Below are positions 36,174 through 45,335 of a DNA stretch of 64,000 nt, in pieces. The stretch is from Myxococcales bacterium. GTDB taxonomy: Bacteria; Myxococcota_A; Polyangia; Polyangiales; Polyangiaceae. The stretch's first letter is position 1; the number at the start of each line of letters is the position of its first letter. A program made the position numbers and the translations under genes. The DNA is taken from positions 124,001 through 188,000 of the forward strand of contig JADJCA010000002.1 of assembly GCA_016703425.1 (NCBI GenBank). The letters run 5' to 3'. Below the pieces are notes generated by a model. It searched no databases. It was not told the DNA's origin and saw only the letters and a program-made list of their open reading frames with translations.

Positions 36174-37033
36174 CCGCGCTCTTGGTCCAGGTCCGCCACG
36201 AAAGCGGCCAGGTCGAACAGGTCGTCGTCGACGCCGACCGCATCCTCGTCGGCAGCGGGGCCCACTGCGACATCCGGCTCTCGACGGACCGCGCGGCCAT
36301 CGAACACCTCACGTTCCAGGTGACCGCCGGCAGCGTCTACGTGCAAGCGCTCAGCTTCGAACCGGCGCCGACGGTCAACGGCGTGCCCTTCACGCAGGGC
36401 CCCGTGCCCAGCGGCACCGCCGTCCACATCGGCGACACGCAGCTCATCGTCTCGCTCACGGAAGCGGCGGCGACGCAGCAAAAGAAGACCCAGAGCACGA
36501 GCCCCATCTCCATCTTGGCCTTCATCGGCATTCTCTTCGGCGCGTACCTCACGTTTTTCACCGACGAGGCGCCCGTCAAAGAGAAGGCTCCCCGCGAGGC
36601 CCCCAACCTCTTCGCGGCGCCGGCCGCCACGTGCCCCCAGCAGGGGCCGCGCGAGCAGGTCCTGGCTCTTGCGCGGGAGCGCCTCGCCAGCGCCGACGCG
36701 CGACGGGAGCGACGCCCGTTCTACGTGCAAGAGGGGATCCTCGCGGTGCCGCTCTACGAACAGGCGGGGTCGTGTTTTCAGCTGGCCGCAGATTCGCGCG
36801 CCGCTGCCGACGCGGCAGCCTCTGCCGACGCGCTCAAGAAGGACATCGACCTCGACTACCGAACCCACCGGGTGCGCCTCGAGCATTTTCTCGGCGTCGC
36901 CGACTTCGTGGCCGCTCGGCGCGAGGTTCGAATCCTTCTCCAGTTCACAGAAGGCAAGCAAGACGACTACGTGGCATGGCTAAGCAACCTCGACCGCAAA
37001 TTGAAGCGCAAGCTCGGGCGTCCGGCGACGTGA
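36170..37033 (+). CDS. FHA-domain single-pass membrane protein of the Tad locus
   Basis: A 287-aa protein from the ATG overlapping the tadC stop by 4 bp. Residues 1-100 resemble an FHA domain (VVVDADRILVGSGAHCDIRLS), though the Ser-x-x-His core is replaced by RAAIEHLTF. A membrane helix (SILAFIGILFGAYLTFF) follows, then a periplasmic helical region with one or two TPR-like hairpins (YEQAGSCFQLAADSRAAADA). Same FHA-TM-helical layout as the protein at 38754-40104. It probably scaffolds the pilus machine. Confidence 0.75.
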   Translation: MTALLVQVRHESGQVEQVVVDADRILVGSGAHCDIRLSTDRAAIEHLTFQVTAGSVYVQALSFEPAPTVNGVPFTQGPVPSGTAVHIGDTQLIVSLTEAAATQQKKTQSTSPISILAFIGILFGAYLTFFTDEAPVKEKAPREAPNLFAAPAATCPQQGPREQVLALARERLASADARRERRPFYVQEGILAVPLYEQAGSCFQLAADSRAAADAAASADALKKDIDLDYRTHRVRLEHFLGVADFVAARREVRILLQFTEGKQDDYVAWLSNLDRKLKRKLGRPAT

Positions 37034-37615
37034 GCCGGCGCACGCGCACCTTCGCGACGGGCGCTCTGCTCGTCACCAGCGCTGGCCTCGTCGGCTGCGG
37101 CGCCTCCCGCGGCGAAGAGGCGCGCGCCAACGTGGAAGCCTTCGAGCACGATCAAAGGCCAGTGCGGCTCCTCGAGCTCGGCAAGGCCTTTGCGGCGCGC
37201 GGCGACCTCACTCGGGCGGAGCAATATTTTGCCGCCGCCCTGGAGGCCGGCGCCGACAGCCAGAAGGTGATCCCGCTCTTGCTCAAGGTTTGCGTGCGCG
37301 ACGGTCGCTACCGGGCCGCGCTCGAACACGGCGAGGGCCACCTCAGGAAGCACCCCAAAGACTCCGCCACGCGCTTCGTCGTCGCCTCCATCCACGCGGG
37401 CATCGGCGAATCGGACCCGGCGCGGCGTCATTTGGAGCGGGTCATCGACGAACGGCCAGCGGAGGCAGAAGCGCATTGCCTTGGCCGTGCTCCTGCGCGA
37501 GTCTTTCAAGGACCCCGTGACCGCTGATCTCCATTTCCGCGAATACCTTCGTCTCGCGCCCCGCGGCGGCCACGCCGAAGAGGCGGAGGCGGGACTCCTT
37601 CGGAGCGTTCCATGA
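37030..37615 (+). CDS. tadD: TPR lipoprotein, TadD-like (one frameshift)
   Basis: GTG start at 37030 (GTGA overlap). The signal peptide ends in LVGC; TPR-like helices follow (RPVRLLELGKAFAARGDLTRAEQYFAAALEAG, cited by its start). The first frame stops at 37527, but the frame one base on continues a matching TPR end (AVLLRESFKDPV, HFREYLRLAP) and stops at 37615, overlapping the next ATG by 4 bp like every other gene here. Dropping one T in CATTGCC near 37475 restores AEAHALAVLLRE. The intact protein would be about 194 aa. Probably a sequencing or true single-base insertion. TadD lipoproteins assist Tad secretin assembly. Confidence 0.7.
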
Positions 37616-38757
37616 GCTCGGCGCAGATTCCCCGTGAAGTCTTCGAGGAGACGCTGTTGCAGTTCTTCGCGCCGGTGCGGCCGTTCCTTGACGATCCGAC
37701 CGTCAGCGAGGTGATGATCAACGGCCCAAACCAAATCTTCATCGAACGCAAGGGTCGCATCGAGCTCACGACGGCTCGCTTCCCAAGCCGCGAGGCGCTC
37801 TTGGCGGCGCTCCGCAACCTGGCTCAGTTCGTCGGCAAACACGTCGACGACGCCCACCCGATCCTCGAAGCGCGCATGCCCGACGGCTCACGCGTAGAGG
37901 CGCTCATTCCGCCCGTCGCGCCCGACGGTCCGCACATCGCCATTCGTCGCTTCTTCAAGGAGACGCTCACCGTCGAACGACTCATCGGCTTCGGCGCGCT
38001 CACGGAGGAGGTCGCGAGCGCCCTGCACGCCATCGTGCACGCCAAGATCAACGTGCTCGTGGCGGGCGGCACCGGCAGCGGCAAGACGAGCATGCTCAAC
38101 GCCCTCTCGTCGTTCATTCCCAACGGCGACCGCGTGGTGGTCATCGAAGACTCGCGGGAGCTTCAGCTCCAGCGCGAACACGTGGTCCAACTGGAGGCGC
38201 GCCCCGCCGATCCGCGCGGCCGTGGGGCCGTCTCCATCCGCGATCTCTTCCGGGCCACGCTCCGCATGCGCCCCGACCGCATCGTCGTTGGCGAAATTCG
38301 CTCCGGCGAGGCGCTCGACCTCGTGCAGGCGATGACCAGCGGCCACGGCGGCTGCATGTCGACGCTGCACGCCACCTACCCGCGCGACACGCTCACGCGG
38401 CTCGAGACCATGGCCCTCATGAGCGACATCGAGATGCCGCTCGTCGCCATGCGCATGCAAATCGGCTCCGCGGTCCAGTGCATTGTACAGGTTTCTCGTC
38501 TGCAGGATGGTTCGCGAAAGGTCACCCACGTGAGCGAGGTGCGCGGCTTCGACACGGCCACCGACAGCTACCGGCTCGCGAACATCTTCGAGCGCACCTA
38601 CCTCGGCATCGGCCCCGGCGGGGAGGTCCAGAGCCAGCTCGCGGCGACGGGCGTCGTGCCGGAGTTCTTGTCGCAGCTTCACGAGCACGGCCTCGACTTG
38701 CCCGTCGGCGTCCACGAGGCGGCGAAACGGTTGGCTGCCTCGGGACGGGGGGCATGA
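37612..38757 (+). CDS. cpaF: second CpaF/TadA-type assembly ATPase
   Basis: A 381-aa secretion ATPase without an FHA domain. Visible motifs: EVMINGPNQIFIERKG, Walker A GGTGSGKT (152-159), VVIEDSRELQL, Walker B VGEIRSGEALDLV, and GCMSTLHATYPRDTLTRLE. Length and motifs are complete, so both ATPases of this locus look functional. Two CpaF genes in one Tad locus are unusual. It might power a second step or a partner hexamer. Coupled by ATGA on both sides. Confidence 0.92.
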   Translation: MSSAQIPREVFEETLLQFFAPVRPFLDDPTVSEVMINGPNQIFIERKGRIELTTARFPSREALLAALRNLAQFVGKHVDDAHPILEARMPDGSRVEALIPPVAPDGPHIAIRRFFKETLTVERLIGFGALTEEVASALHAIVHAKINVLVAGGTGSGKTSMLNALSSFIPNGDRVVVIEDSRELQLQREHVVQLEARPADPRGRGAVSIRDLFRATLRMRPDRIVVGEIRSGEALDLVQAMTSGHGGCMSTLHATYPRDTLTRLETMALMSDIEMPLVAMRMQIGSAVQCIVQVSRLQDGSRKVTHVSEVRGFDTATDSYRLANIFERTYLGIGPGGEVQSQLAATGVVPEFLSQLHEHGLDLPVGVHEAAKRLAASGRGA

Positions 38758-40104
38758 CGCGAGGCCTGCTCCTCGAAGTTCGCCTCGGCGTCGGTGCTCC
38801 GGCGTCGATCGCGCTGTTGCCGGGAACGATGCTCGATCCGACGAGCTTCGGCCGCACGGCCATGTGGCGCATCGCCGCCGAAGGCGTCCTCGACGTGCAC
38901 GGCTACGTCTACTTTGATGGCGACAGCCTCTTCGTGCAGAGCGCCGACGCTCGATACCCGGTGATGGTGAATCGGCATCGCATCGGCTTGGCTTGGACCG
39001 AGGTGCGGGCCCCCAGCAGCATCCTCATTGGCCAGGCGCAGATCGACCTCATGGAGACCGACTCGTTGGCGCGCTCCGGCGCGCTCGTCGCCATCGGGGC
39101 GCCGAAGTCGGGGATGATGCCGGCGCTGCCGGCGGCGCCGGAGCCGCCGCGGGGCCCGTGGGACGCGTCGCAAGTCGCGAGCCTCGATGAGATCTCGGCG
39201 GGGCACGTCGAGGTGTCGGCTGCGCCGCGTCCAGCGGCTGGCGCGCCCTTCGCCCGCGGAGCGTTCGTGCCCGCGTCCGACGGCGAGTCCACGCGCTTCG
39301 CGCCGATCGGTGGCGGCTCACCGGTGGGCCCCGCCGCGGCACCGAGCGCGCCTCCGCCCCAGGCTCCGCCTTACAATCCCTCGCCGCCGACGGCGCCATC
39401 GTTCGCGCCGCCGGTGGCGGTGCCGCCGCCACCTCGGCCGAGCTCTCGGGGGATGCTCGATGGCGAGCCGTTGCCGCTCATCGGCACCCCTCGTGACCTC
39501 GTGTCGGCGCCGCGCGTGGCCATCCCTCCGGCGACGCCGGCGCCACCTCCGGCCCCCACGCTCTTCGAGCGAGCGAAAGCCGATTGGTACGCGACGAGTC
39601 TCCCGAAGCGCGTGCTCCTCGTGCTGTCACCCTTCGTGCTCTTGTCGTACTTCAAGCTGCTCTTCGATGACGACGGCTCGAAGACGCGCAAAGGCGACCC
39701 GGCGGCGCAAGAGTCGGCGGAGGTCGTGGCGTCGCCGCCGAAGCCCTCGGCACCGCTCGCCACGTTGCCGCCTGTTGGCACGTTTCCCGCGCCCCCCGCG
39801 ACGACGACGGCGACACTGCAGACGGTCGCGCCCAGCGTCGCGCCGGTCCCCACGGCGCCAACGGCCGCGACCCCCGACCGCCGTGACAACGCCGACGCCG
39901 ACACCGCCGCAACCGGTCGCGCTCCCGACGCCGGTCGCGCCGCAGGGGAAGACCCTCGAGCGCGTCGCAGCCGACGCCTATACGGAAGGCAACTTGCCCC
40001 TCGCGCTCCAGCTCTACGAGCGGCTCGCGCGGGAGAGGCCCGAAAACCCTGCCTTCGCGGAGGCCGCTCGCATCATCGCCGATCGGCTCGACGCAGGGCG
40101 TTAG
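38754..40104 (+). CDS. FHA-like/membrane/TPR protein (one frameshift)
   Basis: Starts at ATG 38754 (ATGA overlap with cpaF). Residues 1-105 are a degenerate FHA-like beta domain (SADARYPVMVNRHRIGL). A Pro/Ala-rich linker of about 150 aa leads to a membrane helix (RVLLVLSPFVLLSYFKLLF) and a second Pro/Thr linker. Near 39870-39880 the frame breaks; the adjacent frame continues TPTPTPPQPVALPTPV and ends with a TPR-like hairpin (AYTEGNLPLALQLYERLARERPE) at the TAG of 40104. Removing one C from a CCCCC run near 39872 restores it. The intact product would be about 449 aa. Last gene of the Tad operon. Confidence 0.65.
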
Positions 40105-40412
40105 CGCGAGCCACCAGCGGAGCGCGCGAAACCGTGGGCCGCCGCGGGCTCAGCGCGCTTGGACGCTGGCTCCATGAGCCGGCAGCGCACGGCTGCCTGC
40201 GGCGCCGAGATGCAAACACGCCCGCAGCACCGCGTCGCCCCACGGTGCACGCAGGAATTTCGCCCGAATTGCCCGCGTTTTGGACCTGGTGCGGCCGCTC
40301 GCCGCCTGGATCGCAAACGACGCTTTTTATGCCGCCTAGCGGCCACGGATTGCTCAAATCGGGTTCTCCTCAAGGGATCCAAGCTGGCCTCTTCCGTGCA
40401 GATTGAAGTTTT
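40105..40412. other. intergenic region (308 bases) after the Tad operon
   Basis: No gene is supported. An AT-richer stretch lies at about 40310-40410, just upstream of the next gene and in the right place for its promoter, but I see no confident -35/-10 pair. I see no repeat or strong hairpin. A 127-codon open frame crossing it shows composition typical of a chance GC-rich frame. Confidence 0.5.
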
Positions 40413-41582
40413 GTGCGCGCTGGAAGCTGTTCGGTCCTCCTCGCTCTGCCACTCTTGGCAGGAGTCGCCGCGACCGTCGGCTGCAGCCCGAGCGATGGCG
40501 GCGGCCCGACGACGTACCTCGGCGAGAACGCCGCGAGCGTGAATGAGGTGGATGGCGGACGCCCCGACGCCGCCGCCCCGCTGGCCCTCGCCGAGAAGCT
40601 CTACCGCGACATCGAGCCGCAGCTGGTCGCGAACTGCGGAGCCAAATGCCACGGCACCGGAGCGCTCGAAGGCGCCCCGCCGTGGATGAAGGCGCCGGCC
40701 TACGACACGATCCGCGGCTACCCGGGCATCGTGCTCGGCGACGTGTACTCGAGCAAGCTCCTGATCAAGCCGAACCACCTTGGCCTGAGCCTCCTCGACA
40801 AGTCGCTCGTCGATCTCCGCGAGAAGGTCGTCAAGTGGCTGACGGCCGAGGCGCAAGCGCTCGACGACTCAGCGTTGCCAACAACGGCGGCCTTCGCGGT
40901 CGGAGCCGGCCGAAACGACGTGGACCTCAGCGTCGCCAACAAGGCCGCGGCGGGTGCGCGGCTCCGCTTCGAAGCGGAAATCCACTCCGTCGAAGGCTCC
41001 AGCATTCTTCAACTCAAGAACGTCGAGATCGTCGGCGCCGCGGCGACCAAGCTCAAGGTCGTTCATCCGCTCTTTCTCATCGTCCCGGAGGAGAAGGACG
41101 CCCCGCTGAGGCGCGACCCGACCGATCAGTTCTCGACGGTCGATCAAACGCTCGCGCCCGCGGAGACGGCGCCGCTCGGGCCCGGCGCGGCCACCATCGT
41201 GAGCTTCCCGCCGAAGGCCCAACTGAAGGTTCGCTTCGAAAAGCTCGAGCCTCCCGCCGCGCTCGGTGCAGCACGCGCGTGCAAAGCCGCTGCCGCCTTC
41301 TCGCAGAACGCCGCCAAAGCCATCACCGACAACGGTTGCCTCGCGTGCCACGGCGGCGCCGACAAGTCCGCCGTCGGCGCCGTCGACATGTCGAAGCTCG
41401 GGACCGACGACGCGGCTGCATGCGCTCAGCTCCTCACGCGGGTCAACATGACGAACAAGAAGGACAGCCCGCTGATCCTCGCGCCGACGAGCGGGAACAC
41501 CCGTAACCACGGCGGCGGCAAGAACATCCCGCCCACCTCGGACTTCGTCACGAAGATCCTGGCGTGGGCTGAGCTCGAGTGA
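40413..41582 (+). CDS. c-type cytochrome-like lipoprotein
   Basis: A 389-aa exported protein starting at GTG 40413. The signal peptide ends in lipobox VGCS. Two heme-like sites are visible: CGAKCH (residues about 75-80, with one extra residue in the C-to-C gap) and CLACH near residue 311, a canonical CxxCH. A beta-rich segment with repeated LKVVHPLFL-type strands lies between them. It resembles the cytochrome/heme lipoproteins that accompany DUF1501 or DUF1549-type exported proteins. The partner and redox role are not known. First gene of a four-gene run to 44923. Confidence 0.75.
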   Translation: MRAGSCSVLLALPLLAGVAATVGCSPSDGGGPTTYLGENAASVNEVDGGRPDAAAPLALAEKLYRDIEPQLVANCGAKCHGTGALEGAPPWMKAPAYDTIRGYPGIVLGDVYSSKLLIKPNHLGLSLLDKSLVDLREKVVKWLTAEAQALDDSALPTTAAFAVGAGRNDVDLSVANKAAAGARLRFEAEIHSVEGSSILQLKNVEIVGAAATKLKVVHPLFLIVPEEKDAPLRRDPTDQFSTVDQTLAPAETAPLGPGAATIVSFPPKAQLKVRFEKLEPPAALGAARACKAAAAFSQNAAKAITDNGCLACHGGADKSAVGAVDMSKLGTDDAAACAQLLTRVNMTNKKDSPLILAPTSGNTRNHGGGKNIPPTSDFVTKILAWAELE

Positions 41583-41601
41583 GCCTTTCGACGGAGCATC
41601 C

Positions 41602-42778
41602 ATGAAGAAACCCTCGGCTTGGTCTCTCGCGCTCTCGCTGCCTTTCGCCCTCGCTTGCCAGAGCGAACCGAAGGAGCTGCCCGCCTCGGAGTCGGCGCCG
41701 GCTCCGCAAGTCGACGCCGCAGCGCCCCCGGTCTCGGCGCAGGCCGCCCTCGAAGAGAAAGCCAAGAAGGAGCTCGACGCGCGCAAGCTCGACTACGGCG
41801 AGGCGCTTCGTTCGGCGGCGCTCAAGCTCGTGGGCGACCTTCCGACGTTGGCGGAGATCAAGGACGTCGAGGCGAACGGCAAGGCCAGCTACGAGAAGGC
41901 CATCGACGGCTACCTCGCGGACACGCGCTTCGCGACGCAGATGCTCCGCTTCTTCCGCGAGACCTTTCGCACCGGCGGCGACGGCAAGATGGACTTCGCG
42001 GCGCGCTTCGCGGCGATGCTGGTCGTCGAAGACAGGCCCTACACCGATCTCTTCACCGCGAAGAGCGGCACCTGCCCGACCTTCGACGCGGAAGCCGGCA
42101 AGTTCACCGCAGGCGATTGCGCGCAATCGGCGACGGCCGGCGTCCTGACCGACGCGGGCCTCATGACGCAATACTTCGGCAACATGGCGTTCCGCCGCGC
42201 TCGCTTCGTGCAAGAGACCTTCGCTTGCTCGAAGTTCCCCGCCGAGTTCAGCTCGGCGCCCATCGCGCTCGGCGGCGGCGCTTACACGAGCCCGTGGAAG
42301 ATCGAGACCATCGCCGGCGGGCCCGGCTCGAAGATCGACTTCCGCGACACGGCGTCCGTCTTGTGCGCGAACTGCCACACGACGCTGAACCACCAAGCGC
42401 CGCTCTTCGCCACGTTCGACGAGCAAGGCGCGCTCACACCGTCGATTCAGGTGAAGGTCCCGGTGTCCGGAAACCCGACGGCGACGCTGACGGACTGGCT
42501 GGCGCCCGGCGAGAAGTACTATTGGCGCGCCGGCGGCGCACCGGTGGAAGACCTGACGGGGCTCGGTCAAAGAGATCGCCAAGGATCCCAACGTGTCGTT
42601 GTGCGCCACCAACCGCTTCTGGAACTACGCGCTATCGCGCGGCGACATCGTGGCGGAGCTCGCGACGATCCCTGACATCGTTACGAAAGGCCTCGCCGAG
42701 GCGTTTGCGAAGAACGGATTCAAGGTTCGTCCGCTCGTTCGCGCCGTGTTCACATCCGACGACTTCGTGAAGTTCTGA
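41602..42778 (+). CDS. exported heme-site protein, DUF1549/DUF1592-like (one frameshift)
   Basis: ATG 41602, signal peptide with lipobox LAC (residue about 15), then helices matching the YGEALRSAALKLVGDLPTLAEI and YEKAIDGYLADTRFATQML pattern (cited in part) of exported planctomycete/myxobacterial DUF1549-like proteins. A CANCH heme-type site lies about residue 256. The first frame ends at 42675. From about 42565 the next frame gives the expected end (VKEIAKDPNVSLCATNRFWNYALSRG and FTSDDFVKF) to 42778. Dropping one G in GGGCTCGGTC restores GLVKEIA. Intact length would be about 391 aa. Confidence 0.7.
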
Positions 42779-42786
42779 GAGGCGCC

Positions 42787-43455
42787 ATGACAATCCGAAA
42801 GCTCTCACTGTCGTTCGCGCTACTCGCTTGGTCCTTCGCGAGCGGGTGCGCCCCAAGCCAACCCACCGATGCGCTCGGCGGCGGTCCTGTCGATCCCGGC
42901 TCGCCGAGCGCGCTCTACGAGCACCCGGGAACCGATCCCAAGTCGCAGACCGCCGTCGATCGCAAGGTCGAGGAGCAAGCCGTGGGCTCGCCAGAGGTCT
43001 ACGCGCGGCTCCACGCCTGCGGCAAGATCCCGGTCCGGAGCCTCGGTAGGTTCCTCCTCTCGCGCGGCGTCTCGCCGTCTGGCGCCGCGTATCAGCTCTA
43101 CGAGCAAGGCCGCATCGCCATGGGCTCGGCCAACTACGGGAGCCGGACACCGGAGACCATCATCGCGTCGACGGCCAACCTGACCAAGCAGTTCGACGTT
43201 TTGGTGACGGCGGCGCCGGAGATCTTGAAGAACGCGGGCGCGCCCACCGGCGCCTGCCCTGGCGTGGTGGTCCACGACGGAACGACCTTTACGAAAGACG
43301 GACTCGCGTGCCTCATGGGCAAGCCTGCCAAAGGTGAACACGTCTTCCTCGCGAACCAGGCGGTCAAAGACGGCGTCGCGCAAGGGCTCTCCGAAGACGA
43401 CGCCAAAGCCATCGCCGTCGCGACCGTTCTCCAAGCGGCGCACACGTGCGAGTGA
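42787..43455 (+). CDS. predicted lipoprotein; function unknown
   Basis: A 222-aa exported protein with GAGAGG upstream of the ATG. The signal peptide ends in SGC (lipobox ASGC). It contains CPGVVVHDG and ACLMGKPAKGEH, with four Cys (HACG, ACPG, ACLM, HTCE) likely paired. No heme motif is visible. It lies 8 bases after the DUF1549-like gene and 69 bases before the DUF1501-like gene, so it is probably co-expressed with them. I do not recognise a family. Confidence 0.7.
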   Translation: MTIRKLSLSFALLAWSFASGCAPSQPTDALGGGPVDPGSPSALYEHPGTDPKSQTAVDRKVEEQAVGSPEVYARLHACGKIPVRSLGRFLLSRGVSPSGAAYQLYEQGRIAMGSANYGSRTPETIIASTANLTKQFDVLVTAAPEILKNAGAPTGACPGVVVHDGTTFTKDGLACLMGKPAKGEHVFLANQAVKDGVAQGLSEDDAKAIAVATVLQAAHTCE

Positions 43456-43524
43456 AGCGCGCGAAAAGCCAGAAGCCACGAAGGTCGTTTGCGAGCAACA
43501 CGTACGAGCAAAGCTGAGGACACT

Positions 43525-44923
43525 ATGGCCGACGATCGACTCAAACATTTGCGGGGCCCTTCGCGGCGGCAGTTCCTTCGCTGGTCGACGGCCGTCGGCG
43601 CGACGCTCGGACTCGAGCGCTCGCGCTTTCTTGATTGGCTGAGCGGCTCCGCCGGCGTGGCCATGGCCGACCAAGCAGCGTGCAGCTCGACGATGCGCTC
43701 GTTCCACATCGTCGCCGGCAACGGCGGCTTCGCCTGGTTCCAACTGCTCTGGCCTCACGTCGGGGTCGCGCAAGGCACCGGCGCGAATCTCGCGTTTCAC
43801 GCACAAGGGCAAGCGGCGCCGGCGCTCGCCGACAAGCCGCTCGTCTACGCGCCCGAGTCTCCCTTCAAGACGCTGCCGTCGAACAAGCAGATCTCCTGCT
43901 TCATGGCCGGGGCGAACCTCGATAACGGGGCCCAGCACTCGCAGACGCCCGGCGCCTTCACGACGGAGATCAACGCGAACACCAACATGATCGCCTCCAT
44001 CGCGGCGATCCAGACCGCGAACCCGACCTTGGTTCCGGTCATCGGCGTGACGCCGCTCTTCTACGGCACGGCGCCCGGCGCACCGCCGCTCGTCACCGTG
44101 GGGAGCGCCGCTGGCCTCGTCGATCTGTTCAACAGCTCGGCCTCGCAGGCGCTCCTCAAGAACCCCAAGGCAGCGGCCTTGAACGAGGCCTACTACAAGG
44201 CGTTCCTCGGTCTCAACGCCGCCGCCGGCAAGGTCACCCACGATTCGCGCTCTCGACAACGCCAAGACGGCCAACTCGCTCTTGGGGAAGAACCTCTCGG
44301 AGCGTCTTCGCCCCACGGATCAAGAGCGCGCCCTCTACGGCGTCGACGCGAGCACGCAGACGGCTCTCCTCGAGATCGCCGACAGCTTCATCGTGGGCGT
44401 GAAAGCGTTCTCGCTCGGCCTCACCTCGTGCCTAATCCTGCCGGCCTTCTTGGACGATCCGCACGCGGCCTTCGCCGACATGGCCGGGCTCGTCGCCAAG
44501 GTCAGCACGCTCGGCAAGATCTTCGACGGCCTCATCAAACACGCCGGGCAGATCCCCGATCCGTCGGGCTGCTCGCGCACGCTCGCCGACGGCATCGTCT
44601 TCACGGTCCACGGCGACACGCCCAAGGATCCGACCATTCGCGACGCTTGGCCCGACTCAACGCCGGGCAACGCCAACTGGATCTACGTCTACGGCAACGG
44701 CCTCACGAAGACCGGCTGGCACGGCGGCATCGACGCCGGCGGCAATGTGTCGGGCTTCGATCCGGAGACGGGCAACGCCGTCGCGGGTCAGGCGAGCACC
44801 GTCACCACGCGGGCCGCGGCTGCGGCTGCCGCGTACGCCGTGGCCAAGGGCGACATGCGCCGCGTCCAGGACTTCTACCGCGGCGGTCCCATCGGCGGCA
44901 TCGTGAACCTGCCGATCTCGTAG
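43525..44923 (+). CDS. Tat-exported DUF1501-like protein (one frameshift)
   Basis: ATG 43525 with TGAGGA upstream. The N-terminus carries a twin-arginine signal, PSRRQFLRWSTAVGATLGL (RRQFLRW). DUF1501-type features follow, such as NGGFAWFQLLWPH and PLVYAPESPF. The first frame runs out near 44240; the next frame continues IRALDNAKTANSLLGKNLSERL and ends FYRGGPIGGIVNLPIS at 44923. Removing one C from the ACCC at about 44239 joins them. Intact length would be about 465 aa. DUF1501 proteins are exported metalloproteins of the alkaline-phosphatase-like group and usually occur beside DUF1549/DUF1592-type partners, as here. Confidence 0.72.
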
Positions 44924-44932
44924 CGGCAGTGC

Positions 44933-45127
44933 TCAGCGAAATTGCGGCGGGATGTAGTCGCAGTTGCCGACGTAACCGAGTTCCCCGAGGAGCTCGCCAA
45001 CGGTGCGAGCGGAACCGAACGGTGACGGGTAGTCGGTCGACGGGAAGCCCGGACCGTCGATGCCGCCTTGCACGCTCGCGAGGGTGTCGAGGTCGAGGGT
45101 CTCAAGCTGGCTCGTCGTGGTCTTCAT
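44933..45127 (-). CDS. 64-aa peptide with double-glycine-type leader
   Basis: The ATG at 45127 is preceded by GGAG. The leader MKTTTSQLETLDLDTLASVQGG closely fits the double-glycine pattern (Leu-4, Val-... then GG) of precursor peptides processed by C39 peptidase/ABC transporters. After GG come 42 residues: IDGPGFPSTDYPSPFGSARTV, then LGELGYVGNCDYIPPQFR, with a single Cys. It lies 10 bases beyond the stop of the convergent DUF1501-like gene and downstream of a broken lipoprotein gene. No transporter, immunity or modification gene is visible nearby. A secreted peptide of unknown function is most likely; the leader reading is inference. Confidence 0.6.
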   Translation of the reverse strand: MKTTTSQLETLDLDTLASVQGGIDGPGFPSTDYPSPFGSARTVGELLGELGYVGNCDYIPPQFR

Positions 45128-45335
45128 AGCGGGCTCCTTCGGGGTGCGGCGCTTCGTTGCACCGTGACCACACCTAGAGCAGCGACCGTGCCAGCCGCGA
45201 AGTGCGGGGAATTCGCGCAAATATGGGCCTGTACGCGTTTGGCGGCCGCCGCTTTGGGGCCAACTGGACCGGCGCGTACAAATCGAACCGCGGCGGCCAG
45301 CATCACGGCGACGAGCTCGCCAAGCTTGCCAACGT

